Position numbers and translations under genes: made by a program
DNA from: Bordetella petrii
Lineage (GTDB): Bacteria; Pseudomonadota; Gammaproteobacteria; Burkholderiales; Burkholderiaceae_B
Length of the DNA: 64,000 nt
NCBI RefSeq assembly: GCF_000067205.1
Contig: NC_010170.1
Span: forward strand, 4,588,001-4,652,000
Reading direction: 5' to 3'
The notes under the pieces: generated by a model
Told to the model about the DNA's origin: nothing
The model's database searches: none
The model's input: the letters and a program-made list of their open reading frames with translations, nothing else
In this document: piece after piece, positions 26,206 through 35,454 of the stretch
Position numbering within the stretch: position 1 is the first letter of the stretch
Layout of the letters: each line of letters begins with the position of its first letter

Positions 26206-27225
26206 ATGAAGCACCTGACGCAAAGACTGTCGAAAAAAACCTATCTGATCGCACCGCTGGCCGCGCTGGCCGGCATGGCCAGCCTGCCCGCGCAAGCGTG
26301 GGAACCTACCCGCCCGGTCGAGATCATCGTGCCCGCAGGCGCTGGCGGGGCATCTGACCAGATGGCGCGCACGCTGCAGAGCATTATCCTGAAGCACAAG
26401 CTGATGAAGCAGTCGACCCTGGTGCTGAACAAGGGCGGTGCCAGCGGGGCCGAAGGTATCATGGACACCAAGGGTTCGCCCGGCAACCCGCACAAGCTGA
26501 TGGTGGCCTTCTCGGCCATTTACACCTTGCCCATTGCTGTCAGCCTACCCTTCAACTGGCGCGACCTGAACCCCGTTGCCATGATCGCGCAAGATGAGTT
26601 CCTGCTGTGGACCAACGCTGAAGCGCCGTACAAGACGGCGGCCGACTACCTGAAGGCGGTAAAGGCCGCGCCGGCCGGCCAGTTCAAGATGGGCGGCACG
26701 GGCGCCAAACGGGAAGACCAGATCATTACCGTGGCGCTTGAAAAAGCAGCCGGGGTGAAGTTCACGTATGTGCCCTACAAGAGCGGCGGCGAAGCGGCCA
26801 CGCAACTGGTGGGCAAGCATACCGATTCCAACGTGAACAACCCCAGCGAGAACGTCGCGCAGTGGCGCGCCGGGCAGGTCAATGCCCTGTGCGTGTTCTC
26901 GGACGAGCGCATGACCTACACGGCCAAGGTCACCAAAGACCAGTCGTGGGCCGACATCCCTACCTGCAAGGAAGCGGGCTATGACGTGCAGTACCAGATG
27001 CTGCGCGCATTCTTCCTGCCGCCCGAAACCACGGCCGAACAGGCCGCCTATTACGCCGACTTGCTGAAGAAGATCAGCGATACGCAAGAATGGAAAGACT
27101 ACCTGGCCAAGCAGGCGCTCAAGGGTGACTACCGCACCGGCCAGGATTTCGTGAAGTTCCTGGAGCAGGATGAAGCGAAGCACAAGACGCTGATGGAAGA
27201 AGCCGGCCTGGCCGCCAAGAAATAA
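26206..27225 (+). CDS. TctC-type periplasmic receptor
   Basis: A 339-residue receptor of a tripartite tricarboxylate transporter. Signal peptide 1-31 ends LPAQA-WEP. The mature part starts RPVEIIVPAGAGGASDQMARTLQ and has the ligand-loop KMGGTGAKREDQ and the later VPYKSGGEAATQLVGKH. A GGAGGAG site precedes ATG 26206. It lies just before the membrane subunits, so its partners are clear. The ligand is a carboxylate of unknown identity; this subgroup differs from the broad Bug group by longer C-terminal sequence. Confidence 0.88.
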   Translation: MKHLTQRLSKKTYLIAPLAALAGMASLPAQAWEPTRPVEIIVPAGAGGASDQMARTLQSIILKHKLMKQSTLVLNKGGASGAEGIMDTKGSPGNPHKLMVAFSAIYTLPIAVSLPFNWRDLNPVAMIAQDEFLLWTNAEAPYKTAADYLKAVKAAPAGQFKMGGTGAKREDQIITVALEKAAGVKFTYVPYKSGGEAATQLVGKHTDSNVNNPSENVAQWRAGQVNALCVFSDERMTYTAKVTKDQSWADIPTCKEAGYDVQYQMLRAFFLPPETTAEQAAYYADLLKKISDTQEWKDYLAKQALKGDYRTGQDFVKFLEQDEAKHKTLMEEAGLAAKK

Positions 27226-27240
27226 GCTGGAGGACTCGGG

Positions 27241-27756
27241 ATGGACCATCAGCAAACAGAGGGCGGCCCGCCGCAAGGCGGGCTGTCGCACAGCGCCGTC
27301 GATGCCATTACCGCCGTCGTGTTCTTTGCCGTGGGCGTGGTCATGATGGTGGACAACTACCGCATCGGCATCGCCTGGGCATCGGACGGCCCCGAATCGG
27401 GATACTTCCCGTTCCATGTCGGCATGATCATCAGCCTTGCCAGCATCGCCGTTTTCGTAAAGGCCATGTTCGGCAAGCACCGCAACCGGGAAATCTTCGT
27501 CAGCTGGGACCGCTTCCGGCTGGTGTTGCTGGTGCTGCTACCCACCGCGCTGTACGTGCTGCTGATTCAGCTATTGGGGATCTACGTTGCATCGACGCTG
27601 TTCATCGCCGCCTTCATGCGCCTGCTGGGCAAGATCGGCTGGCTGAAGACGGTGCTGGTCAGCGTGGGAGTGAATGCGCTGTTGTTCTGGATGTTCGAAA
27701 TCCAGTTCCTGGTGCCGCTGCCGAAAGGGCCGCTGGAGGCGCTGTTCGGCTATTAG
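27241..27756 (+). CDS. TctB-type small membrane subunit
   Basis: A 171-residue protein with four predicted membrane helices (about 20-40, 60-80, 95-120, 130-155) and the family motif GPESGYFPFHVGMIISLAS. It is the small permease partner of TctA. It starts 15 bases after the receptor gene with GGAGGA upstream. Confidence 0.88.
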   Translation: MDHQQTEGGPPQGGLSHSAVDAITAVVFFAVGVVMMVDNYRIGIAWASDGPESGYFPFHVGMIISLASIAVFVKAMFGKHRNREIFVSWDRFRLVLLVLLPTALYVLLIQLLGIYVASTLFIAAFMRLLGKIGWLKTVLVSVGVNALLFWMFEIQFLVPLPKGPLEALFGY

Positions 27757-27822
27757 GGCCCGCCCCCCCTGAAAGTAGCCGGACAAATGCGCCGCACGCA
27801 GTGAATTAATCGGAGACCTCGA

Positions 27823-29364
27823 GTGGATGAACTGAGCGCGTTATTCCATGGCTTTGGCACGGTGCTGAGCTGGTACAACCTGGGCATGATGTTCATCGGC
27901 CTGGTGCTGGGCGTGATCATCGGCGTGCTGCCCGGGCTGGGCGGCCCCAATGGGGTCGCGATTCTGCTGCCGCTGACTTTCACCATGCCCCCCACGTCGG
28001 CCATCATCATGCTGTCGTGCATTTACTGGGGGTCGCTGTTCGCCGGCGCGATCACCTCGATTCTGTTCAATATTCCGGGCGAAACCTCGTCGGTGGCCAC
28101 GACCTTCGACGGCTACCCCCTGGCCCAACAAGGCCGCGCCGGCAACGCGCTGACGGCCTCTTTCACCGGATCGTTCTTCGGCGCGCTGTCGGGCGTGCTG
28201 CTGATCACCTTCCTGGCGCCCATGGTGTCCAAGTTCGCCTTGCGCTTCGGCCCGCCCGAATTCTTCGCGGTTTTCCTGCTGACGTTCTGCAGCTTCGTGG
28301 GCACCGACAAGAAGACGCCGTTCAAGACCATTATTTCGATGATGCTGGGCTTCGGGCTGGCGGCCATTGGCATGGACACTGTCAGCGGCGGGCTGCGCAT
28401 GACGTTCGGCTGGTCGGAACTATTGCGCGGCATCGATTTCCTGGTGGTGGTCATCGGGCTGTTCGGCATCGGGGAAATCCTCGTCAGCATGGAGGAAGGC
28501 CTGAAGTTCGAAGGCAAGAACGGCCGCATCAACCTGAAGGTGGTGCTGCAGACCTGGAAGGAAATGCCCAAGTACTGGGTCACGCTGATGCGCAGCACGC
28601 TGGTGGGTTGCTGGATGGGCGTGACGCCGGGCGGGGCCACGGCCGCGTCGTTCATGGGCTATGGGCTCGCGCAGCGGTTCTCGCGCAATGGCCGCAAGTT
28701 CGGCACGGGCGAGATCGAAGGCGTCATTGCGCCCGAAACCGCCGCCCACGCGTCGGGCACATCGGCCCTGCTGCCCATGCTGGCGCTGGGCATACCCGGC
28801 TCGGCCACCGCGGCGGTGCTGCTGGGCGGGCTGATGATATGGGGCCTGCAGCCCGGCCCCCTGCTGTTCGTGGAACAAAAAGAGTTCGTCTGGGGGCTCA
28901 TTGCCAGCATGTACCTGGGCAACTTCGTGGGGCTGATCATCGTGCTGAGCACGGTGCCGCTGTTTGCGGCCATATTGCGCATTCCGTTCGCCATTGTGGC
29001 GCCCATCATCATCGTGGTTTGCGCGATCGGCGCGTATTCCGTCAACAACGCCATGCTCGACGTGTGGTTCATGCTGTTGTTCGGCGTGATCGGCTATGTG
29101 CTGAAAAAGCTGTCGTATCCATTGGCGCCCATGATCCTGGCGCTGGTGCTGGGCGACCGCATGGAAGACGCCTTCCGGCAGTCCATGCTGGGCCCGGGCA
29201 CGGGCCTGCACGTGTTCTGGTCCAACAGCCTGGTCGGCACGATCAGCACGCTGGCGCTGCTGATGCTGTTCTGGCCGCTGGTGCCCGTGCTGTGGAACCT
29301 GGCGCGCAAGTCGTTCGGCGGCGGCAAGAACGGCGGCGCCGTCGGCAAGGCGAACGAGGGTTGA
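27823..29364 (+). CDS. TctA-type large membrane subunit
   Basis: A 513-residue permease with about 11-12 membrane helices. The family signature is clear: GVLPGLGGPNGVAILLPLTF near residue 30, YWGSLFAGAITSILFNIPGE, and the repeat GVTPGGATAASFMGYGLAQ near 270 with ALGIPGSATAAVLLGG. It uses the ion gradient to import the receptor's substrate. It starts with GTG 27823 behind CGGAGA. The last codons overlap nearly to the next gene, 1 base apart. Confidence 0.92.
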   Translation: MDELSALFHGFGTVLSWYNLGMMFIGLVLGVIIGVLPGLGGPNGVAILLPLTFTMPPTSAIIMLSCIYWGSLFAGAITSILFNIPGETSSVATTFDGYPLAQQGRAGNALTASFTGSFFGALSGVLLITFLAPMVSKFALRFGPPEFFAVFLLTFCSFVGTDKKTPFKTIISMMLGFGLAAIGMDTVSGGLRMTFGWSELLRGIDFLVVVIGLFGIGEILVSMEEGLKFEGKNGRINLKVVLQTWKEMPKYWVTLMRSTLVGCWMGVTPGGATAASFMGYGLAQRFSRNGRKFGTGEIEGVIAPETAAHASGTSALLPMLALGIPGSATAAVLLGGLMIWGLQPGPLLFVEQKEFVWGLIASMYLGNFVGLIIVLSTVPLFAAILRIPFAIVAPIIIVVCAIGAYSVNNAMLDVWFMLLFGVIGYVLKKLSYPLAPMILALVLGDRMEDAFRQSMLGPGTGLHVFWSNSLVGTISTLALLMLFWPLVPVLWNLARKSFGGGKNGGAVGKANEG

Positions 29365-29365
29365 A

Positions 29366-30145
29366 ATGAACGATCTCATATTGCGGGAACGAACCGGCGC
29401 AATCGCCACGGTGGTACTTAACCGGCCCGAGAAGCTCAATGCCCTGACCAAGCCCATGTGGCAGGCATTGGGCGACGCCATTCGGGACCTGTCGGCAGAC
29501 GACTCGCTGCGCTGCATCGTGCTGCGCGGCGCCGGTGAAAAGGCATTCTCGCCGGGCAACGACATCGCCGAATTCCAGACCGAACGGGCAAACAAGCGCC
29601 AGGCCGTCGCGTACGGGCGCGTCATGCACGCTACCGCGCAAGCCCTGGCAGAGTGCCGGCATCCGCTGGTGGCGCAGATTCACGGCATATGCGTGGGCGG
29701 AGGGCTGGAAATAGCCGCCCTGTGCGACATCCGCATATGCGGCGAATCCAGCCGCTTCGGCGCACCCATCAAGAACCTGGGCCTGGTCATGGCCTATCCG
29801 GAAATGGAGCCTCTGGTCCGCCTGGCCGGCCCCGACGCGGCGCTGGAAATTCTGCTTGAAGGCCGCATCTTCGGCGCTGCCGAGGCCAGGGAAAAGCGGC
29901 TGGTGACGCGCGTGGTGCCCGACAGCGAGGTCCAGCGAGAAGCCCTGGCGGCGGCGCAGCGCATAGCCGAGGGGGCACCGCTGGTTGCCCGCTGGCACAA
30001 GCAGTTCATGCGGCGCCTGGCCCGGCAGGAACCTATTTCCGCCGCGGAGTACGACGAGTGCTTCGATTGCTTCGACACCGAAGACTTTCGCATCGGCTAT
30101 GCAGCCTTCCTGGATAAGCGCGCACCCGCGTTCACCGGCAGGTAA
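29366..30145 (+). CDS. Enoyl-CoA hydratase/isomerase family protein
   Basis: A 259-residue crotonase-fold enzyme. The oxyanion-hole regions are GEKAFSPGNDIAEFQ and HGICVGGGLEIAALCDIRI, and SSRFGAPIKNLGLVM follows the active site. The usual hydratase Glu pair is not fully evident (the position after the second block reads AYPEME), so the reaction may be isomerase- or hydrolase-like. It acts on an acyl-CoA in the cytosol, probably the thioester made by the CoA-transferase next to it. Confidence 0.82.
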   Translation: MNDLILRERTGAIATVVLNRPEKLNALTKPMWQALGDAIRDLSADDSLRCIVLRGAGEKAFSPGNDIAEFQTERANKRQAVAYGRVMHATAQALAECRHPLVAQIHGICVGGGLEIAALCDIRICGESSRFGAPIKNLGLVMAYPEMEPLVRLAGPDAALEILLEGRIFGAAEAREKRLVTRVVPDSEVQREALAAAQRIAEGAPLVARWHKQFMRRLARQEPISAAEYDECFDCFDTEDFRIGYAAFLDKRAPAFTGR

Positions 30146-30187
30146 GCGGCGTCCGATGCCGCGGCCGCTGGCCGCCATGGAGACTGT

Positions 30188-31411
30188 ATGAATACCGAAT
30201 CCCCCCATACTGGCCCGTTGGCAGGCATGCGCGTGCTCGAGCTGGCGCAGATCATGGCGGGCCCCACCTGCGGCATGATGCTGGCGGACATGGGCGCCGA
30301 CGTGGTCAAGGTCGAGAAGCTGCCCGGCGGCGACGACTCCCGCGGCTACAGCGAACCGGTAGTCAACGGCGTGTCGGCGCCCTTCATGATCTTGAACCGC
30401 AACAAGCGCGGCATCGCCCTTAACCTGAAAATGGAGCAGGGGCGCGACATTCTGCTGCGCATGGTGCGGGACGCCGACGTGCTCACGGAAAACTACCGGC
30501 GCGGCACGTTGGAAAAACTCGGTCTGGGCTATGACGTGCTGGCCGCAATCAACCCCGGCCTGATCTATTGCGCGGTGTCCGGATACGGCCGCGACGGCCC
30601 ATACGGCGACAAAGCCGGCTTCGACCTGATCGCGCAGGGTTTTTCGGGGCTGATGTCTATCACCGGCGAACCCGGTGGCGCGCCCGTCAAGACGGGCAAC
30701 TCCATTGCGGACATCAACGCCGGCATTCTCGCCACGGTGGGCATCCTGGCGGCGTACGCGCACAAGCAGAAGACCGGACGCGGCCAGATTGTGGACACCT
30801 CACTGATGGAAGCGGCATTGCAGCAAACCTATTGGCATGCCGCGTCGTATTTCGCCACCGGCGTATCGCCTGGCCCCACGGGGTCGGCGCACTTGCTCAC
30901 AGCCCCCTACCAGGCGTTCGAGACCCGCGACGGGTGGATCAACATCGGCGGCGCGAACCAGGCGAACTGGGAACGCATTGCGCAGGTGCTAGGCCATCCG
31001 GAGTGGTGCGAAGACTCCCGCTATAAAGACAACAAGGCGCGCATGCAGAACCTGGACAGCCTGACAGCCGCCATGAGCAGCGTGCTGCGCCAGCACGAAC
31101 GCGCCCACTGGCTGGCGGCCTTCGACGCGGCGGGCGTGCCAGCCGGCCCCGTGCACGACATAGAGCAGGCCCTGACGCACCCGCAAGTGTTGGCGCGCAA
31201 CATGGTGGTGGAACTGCGCCACCCGCGGGCCGGGCCCACGCGGGCGCTGGGATGCCCCATACATTTTTCGGAAACGCCCACGCAGATCCGGCGGCCCGCT
31301 CCAATGTTGGGCGAACATACGCGCGAACTGCTGGGCGAGTACGGCTACAGCCAAGCGCAGATCGACGCCTTCGCCTCGGCGGGCGTCGTACGCGATGCGC
31401 CTCAGGGATAA
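30188..31411 (+). CDS. CaiB/BaiF-type (class III) CoA-transferase
   Basis: A 407-residue family III CoA-transferase. It opens with GPLAGMRVLELAQIMAGPTCGMMLADMGADVVKVEK, the standard start, and has NRNKRGIALNLK, the KTGNSIADINAG block with the catalytic Asp, and the GRGQIVDTSLMEAAL motif. It moves CoA between carboxylic acids such as formate, oxalate, succinate or dicarboxylates. As the last gene of the aminotransferase-Tct operon, 42 bases after the hydratase, it likely activates the imported acid or an intermediate. Confidence 0.9.
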   Translation: MNTESPHTGPLAGMRVLELAQIMAGPTCGMMLADMGADVVKVEKLPGGDDSRGYSEPVVNGVSAPFMILNRNKRGIALNLKMEQGRDILLRMVRDADVLTENYRRGTLEKLGLGYDVLAAINPGLIYCAVSGYGRDGPYGDKAGFDLIAQGFSGLMSITGEPGGAPVKTGNSIADINAGILATVGILAAYAHKQKTGRGQIVDTSLMEAALQQTYWHAASYFATGVSPGPTGSAHLLTAPYQAFETRDGWINIGGANQANWERIAQVLGHPEWCEDSRYKDNKARMQNLDSLTAAMSSVLRQHERAHWLAAFDAAGVPAGPVHDIEQALTHPQVLARNMVVELRHPRAGPTRALGCPIHFSETPTQIRRPAPMLGEHTRELLGEYGYSQAQIDAFASAGVVRDAPQG

Positions 31412-31560
31412 CACGTCCCACCAAAGACAATACGCCAAATCTGGCATCAATATGCTGCATAAGTGACTCAAAATGACTTGCTTTTTATATACTTGTTCTA
31501 ATTTCTTACATAACTAGCCGCAGTTCAAACCTCGCGGCCTAGATCGGGACATGCCGCAAG
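31412..31560. other. AT-rich intergenic segment
   Basis: About 150 bases after the CoA-transferase stop. The stretch 31470-31520 is clearly AT-rich for this genome (TTGCTTTTTATATACTTG) and could hold a promoter for the frame that follows. No terminator was seen. Confidence 0.4.
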
Positions 31561-31566
31561 GTGCCT

Positions 31567-32205
31567 ATGAACGTGCGTCAGCCAGCCATGTCCCCGCTAC
31601 CCCGGCACATGACCGCGCGCTATCGCCAACCGCGCGCGCGGCGGCTGATGTTCACACTGCGGCAACGGAGATGGCTGGGCGCCGGCCTGGTGGCGCTGTT
31701 CGCCGCGCTGGCCTGGACCCTGGCCGGCAAAATGCAAGTCCGGGAACAAGCGCGCCCCGGGAGCGCCGACACGGCAAACTTGCGTGGCGTCTTGCGCCCC
31801 AACCGGTTGTGTCCAGCGGCAATGGTTCCCCATGCGGCTCAACGCCAGAGCATCGCGCGCCATGAACTGCGCGGCCGGGCTGCCTTTTCTATTGCATATC
31901 CGGATGCCAACCCGCGAGGCAGCACACGCCCAGGCCGGCGGCAGCGGCCAGCCCGACAATACGGCCGGGCGCATGTGCGCGCTCGCGCCGCTGGAACGCT
32001 CGCTGTGAACCGGCGCATGGCGGCCTACCTGGCCGGACTGGTCTTGCTGGCCAGTTGCGCGGTCGCGCTGAACCTGCCCACGCGCTGGCTCAGGGCCGTG
32101 GCGCCGGCCAAGTGGCCATTGACCGTCGTCGGCGTCCGTGGCGCCATCGGGTTCGGCGCCTCTGGCTTGCTTGAATGTTCGTGGCGCTTCAGGAAACGCA
32201 TCTAG
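31567..32205 (+). CDS. Hypothetical protein with two membrane segments
   Basis: An open frame of about 212 codons. Two hydrophobic stretches are visible, one near residues 38-55 (RRWLGAGLVALFAALAWTLAG) and one near 152-168 (MAAYLAGLVLLASCAVAL), separated by an Arg-rich, low-complexity stretch. No domain is recognised and the start is uncertain (ATG 31561 or 31567). The long Arg-rich middle is unusual for a real protein and may instead mark a decayed gene whose two ends happen to share a frame. Confidence 0.35.
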   Translation: MNVRQPAMSPLPRHMTARYRQPRARRLMFTLRQRRWLGAGLVALFAALAWTLAGKMQVREQARPGSADTANLRGVLRPNRLCPAAMVPHAAQRQSIARHELRGRAAFSIAYPDANPRGSTRPGRRQRPARQYGRAHVRARAAGTLAVNRRMAAYLAGLVLLASCAVALNLPTRWLRAVAPAKWPLTVVGVRGAIGFGASGLLECSWRFRKRI

Positions 32206-32235
32206 AAAGCGCTTCATGGAGCGCTTCACGAAGCG

Positions 32236-33543
32236 TCAGCGCGCCAGTACAACTCCCGCCGCGCCGGCTTCTTCCTGGTGTCCGGCGCCAAACCGCACCG
32301 CAATCGCGCACAGCACCGACAGAATCACGAAGCCAGCCAATACGGTCACGGTCTGCTGCACATTGCCTACGCTTTTCATCAGAAAGCCCGCCGCCACAGC
32401 GCCGACATTGCCGCCGGCGCCCACAATGCCGGCCACGCCGCCGAGCGCCTTGCGGTCGACGAACGGCACCAGGGCATAGGTGGCGCCGCAAGCCATGTGC
32501 GTGAACAGGCCGAACGCCACCATGGCCACGATCGCTTCGGCCACGCCCTGCGCATGCGCAAACCACAGCAGGCCCAGGCCTTCTCCCAGCATCATGGCGG
32601 CCAGTACCCTGGGGCGCCACGCCAGCCCGCCCCGCTGGGCAGCCCGGTCGGACAAGATGCCGCCCAGCGCGCGGGCGAACAAGGCCAGCAAGCCGAAGAT
32701 GCCCGCGGCCAGGCCCGCTTGCCCCAGCGACAGTTGAAAACGATCCACGTAGTACATGGCCGCGATGTTGTGCACGAACAGTTCCACGCCGAAGCACGCG
32801 CCATACGTCAAGGCCAGCAGCCACACCCGATAGTTCGCGCAGGCCGCGGCGAAGCTGGCCCAACCGCCCTTCTTGCCGCCATCGACCGCCACGCCGCGCC
32901 GGCGCAGCTCCAGTGCATCGCCTTGCGGATAATCCTGCGTATAGCGCCAGTACACGACCGCCATGGCCAGCAGCGCCGCGCCCGGCACGACCAACGCCGC
33001 GCGCCAGGCCGATGACTCGTCCAGCCCCAGTGCGATGAGCGCGGCCAGCACCATGGGCACCAGGGCCTGCGCGCCCCCCGCGCCCGCATTGCCCCAGCCG
33101 GCGCTCGCGGCATTGGCGGCGCCCACTACGTTGGGCGCGAACATGACCGAGGTGTGATACTGCGTGATCACGAAGCTGGCGCCAATGGCGCCAATGCCCA
33201 GGCGGCACGCCAGCACCGAGGCATAGTCGGTGGCGAAGGCCAGCGCCACCACGGGAATGGCGCCTGATGCCATCAATCCGGCGTAGACGCGGCGGGGGCC
33301 GTACCGGTCGCACAAGGGTCCGACAATCAGGCGCACCAGTATCGTAGCCGCCACGGCGGCGATGTTGATGTCGGCCACCTGGCCCGGCGTCAGTGCGAAC
33401 TCTCTCGCGATTACCGGCATCAGCGGCGCGCTGGCGAACCACGCGAAGAAGCAGACGAAAAACGCCATCCACGACAAGTGAAAGGCGCGCATGGGCACGG
33501 TGTTAAACGTGAACAGATCGATACGGGTGGCTTTGGCGGACAC
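32236..33543 (-). CDS. Nitrate/nitrite porter of the MFS (NNP/NarK type)
   Basis: A 435-residue transporter with 12 membrane helices. The start MRAFHLSWMAFFVCFFAWFA (after SAKATRIDLF) is typical of NNP proteins. The nitrate signature regions appear as ANAASAGWGNAGAGGAQ and later GIVGAGGNVGAVAAGFL, with Arg residues in RLIVGPLCDRYGPRR. It moves nitrate in or exchanges it for nitrite. The start is set at GTG 33543, backed by AAGGGA six bases upstream. It fits denitrification with the nos genes, although it is 14 kb away and stands alone here. Confidence 0.85.
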   Translation of the reverse strand: MSAKATRIDLFTFNTVPMRAFHLSWMAFFVCFFAWFASAPLMPVIAREFALTPGQVADINIAAVAATILVRLIVGPLCDRYGPRRVYAGLMASGAIPVVALAFATDYASVLACRLGIGAIGASFVITQYHTSVMFAPNVVGAANAASAGWGNAGAGGAQALVPMVLAALIALGLDESSAWRAALVVPGAALLAMAVVYWRYTQDYPQGDALELRRRGVAVDGGKKGGWASFAAACANYRVWLLALTYGACFGVELFVHNIAAMYYVDRFQLSLGQAGLAAGIFGLLALFARALGGILSDRAAQRGGLAWRPRVLAAMMLGEGLGLLWFAHAQGVAEAIVAMVAFGLFTHMACGATYALVPFVDRKALGGVAGIVGAGGNVGAVAAGFLMKSVGNVQQTVTVLAGFVILSVLCAIAVRFGAGHQEEAGAAGVVLAR

Positions 33544-33724
33544 TGCGTTCCCTTGAAAGTGGCCTGTCTGGCCAATTTCAAGCAAACTCCATGCCAAACG
33601 GACCTGCCCGCGAAGGCAGGGGCAGCGGCGCCCGCCCTGGCGCGCCTGTTCAGTGCAAGCGCATCAACATGAGGCACGCCGCGCGGCGAAACCGCACCGC
33701 CAAAGTGCACCTCGTGGCGGGCGG

Positions 33725-34465
33725 CTACTCGCGGCCCGTCATTACCATGTGCGCAAGGCCGTCGGCATCCAGCCCCGCCACCTCGCGCTCGACCACCTTC
33801 ACCCCGCTCTTCAGAATTGCCACCCGGTCGGCCAGCGCCACCACGTCGGCCATGTTGTGGCTGATAAGAATTACCGTGCGGCCTTCTTCGCGCAGCTTGC
33901 GCACCAGGTTCAGCACCAGCGCCGTTTCCTTGACGCCCAGCGCGGCGGTGGGCTCGTCCATGATGACCACCCGCGCGTCCCAGCGCAGGGCGCGGGCAAT
34001 GGCCACCGCCTGTCGCTGTCCGCCAGACATGCGCTCTACCGGGCGGCTCATGTCGTCAATGGGCACCGACAGGCGCTGCAGGTACGCCCGCGCGTCGGCG
34101 GCCATGCGGCGCTTGTCCAGCACGCAAAATGGCCCCACCCGGCGCACGAGCTCGGCGCCCATGAAAATGTTTTCCCAGATAGACAGCCGCGGGGCCAGGG
34201 CCAGATCCTGATAGATGGTGGCAATGCCCTGCGCCAGGGCGTCGTGCGGCGACGCGAACATCACCTTCCTGCCCTGCAGCCACAGCTCTCCGCCCGTAGG
34301 CGCCTGCGCGCCCGAAACGATGCGGATCAGCGTGGATTTGCCCGCGCCGTTGTCGCCGCATATGGCCATGACCTTGCCTTGTGGCACGTCGAGGTCGACG
34401 CCCTTCAGGGCTTCAACGGCGCCGTACGATTTCGTGACCTGGCGTAGCGACAACGCGATGGACAT
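33725..34465 (-). CDS. Sugar ABC transporter ATPase (single domain)
   Basis: A 246-residue ATPase. Walker A GDNGAGKSTLIRIVSG is near residue 37, the signature is MSGGQRQAVAIARAL, and Walker B is VVIMDEPTAALGV. Only one nucleotide domain is present, as in FrcA-type systems, in contrast with the double-domain RbsA. It is the last gene of the kinase-permease-receptor-ATPase operon, 11 bases after the receptor gene. Confidence 0.9.
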   Translation of the reverse strand: MSIALSLRQVTKSYGAVEALKGVDLDVPQGKVMAICGDNGAGKSTLIRIVSGAQAPTGGELWLQGRKVMFASPHDALAQGIATIYQDLALAPRLSIWENIFMGAELVRRVGPFCVLDKRRMAADARAYLQRLSVPIDDMSRPVERMSGGQRQAVAIARALRWDARVVIMDEPTAALGVKETALVLNLVRKLREEGRTVILISHNMADVVALADRVAILKSGVKVVEREVAGLDADGLAHMVMTGRE

Positions 34466-34476
34466 AAGGCCGGCTC

Positions 34477-35433
34477 TTACTTGGATTGCAGGAACTTCTG
34501 GACGTTGCTGCCGTCGACCAGCACCGAATCCATGAACAGATAAGGGCCTTCGGTAATGTTCTGCCGAGGCTCTTTCTTGACCACGATGCGATCCAGGGCA
34601 TCGATGGCGCTCACGCCCATCTGCTCGAACGGAATCACCATGGTGGCGGTAACCAGGCTGTTCGGGTCGGCGATGCGGCGATAGGTTTCGGCCGCGCCGT
34701 CCACCGATACGAGCGCGATCTCGCCCTTCTTCATGCCCTGCGCCTGCAGCAGGTCGTCAATAACATAGGCCTGGCCGTCGAACGACGCCCAGATGCCCTT
34801 GAACTGGCCTTGGTGGCGCAGCAGCAGGGCCTGCATGCCGTTGCGTACGTCATCGCGCCAGCTTTGGGTGCGGGCCATGCTGAACTTGCCCAGCTCTTTG
34901 ACGGCGGTGTTCTCGGAAAGCACGGCGTCCAGCATTTTGCCGCGGATGCGCGTGCCCGAGTTGCCGTCGAAACGAGCCGACAGAATGCTGCCCTGGTAGC
35001 CCATCTTGCCCAGCAGGTACAGCACCGACTGCGCGCCGGTGGCGTACTCGTTGACCTCGATGTCGAACAGCATGTGCGGGCTGGCGCCAGACATCACCCC
35101 GATGACGGGAATGCCCTTTTCCTGGGCGGCCTGCAGTTGCGCATCGGTTTCGACGGGTTTGCCCATGGCGATGACGATGGCGTCGACCGGCTTGTTGATC
35201 AGGGTATCGAGCTGCTCGGCCAGCTTGGGCAAGGCGCCACCGGCATTCAGCTGCGTGACCGCCCAGCCCTTGGCGCGGGCGGCTTCGGCGGCCGCGTTGG
35301 CGACCCGCGCGTGGGTTTCGGATGACATCTGGAACGCGACGATGCCCACGTCGAAGGCATGGGCGGCGCCGGCGGCCAGGGCCTGGGCAGCCAGCGCGCC
35401 GGCCAGCAGCGCGCGCTTGACGAATTTGGTCAT
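34477..35433 (-). CDS. Sugar ABC transporter periplasmic binding protein
   Basis: A 318-residue receptor of the RbsB/peripla_BP_4 class. The signal peptide ends AAGAAHA-FDVG. The mature protein has the alternating-lobe pattern LDTLINKPVDAIVIAMGKP, KGIPVIGVMSGASPH, and the C-terminal lobe GIWASFDGQAYVIDDLLQ. It binds a sugar or polyol in the periplasm for the adjacent permease and ATPase. The ligand is not deducible; the operon's FGGY kinase suggests a pentose, pentulose or polyol. Confidence 0.88.
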   Translation of the reverse strand: MTKFVKRALLAGALAAQALAAGAAHAFDVGIVAFQMSSETHARVANAAAEAARAKGWAVTQLNAGGALPKLAEQLDTLINKPVDAIVIAMGKPVETDAQLQAAQEKGIPVIGVMSGASPHMLFDIEVNEYATGAQSVLYLLGKMGYQGSILSARFDGNSGTRIRGKMLDAVLSENTAVKELGKFSMARTQSWRDDVRNGMQALLLRHQGQFKGIWASFDGQAYVIDDLLQAQGMKKGEIALVSVDGAAETYRRIADPNSLVTATMVIPFEQMGVSAIDALDRIVVKKEPRQNITEGPYLFMDSVLVDGSNVQKFLQSK

Positions 35434-35454
35434 AGTGACTCTCTCCCCTTCCGG

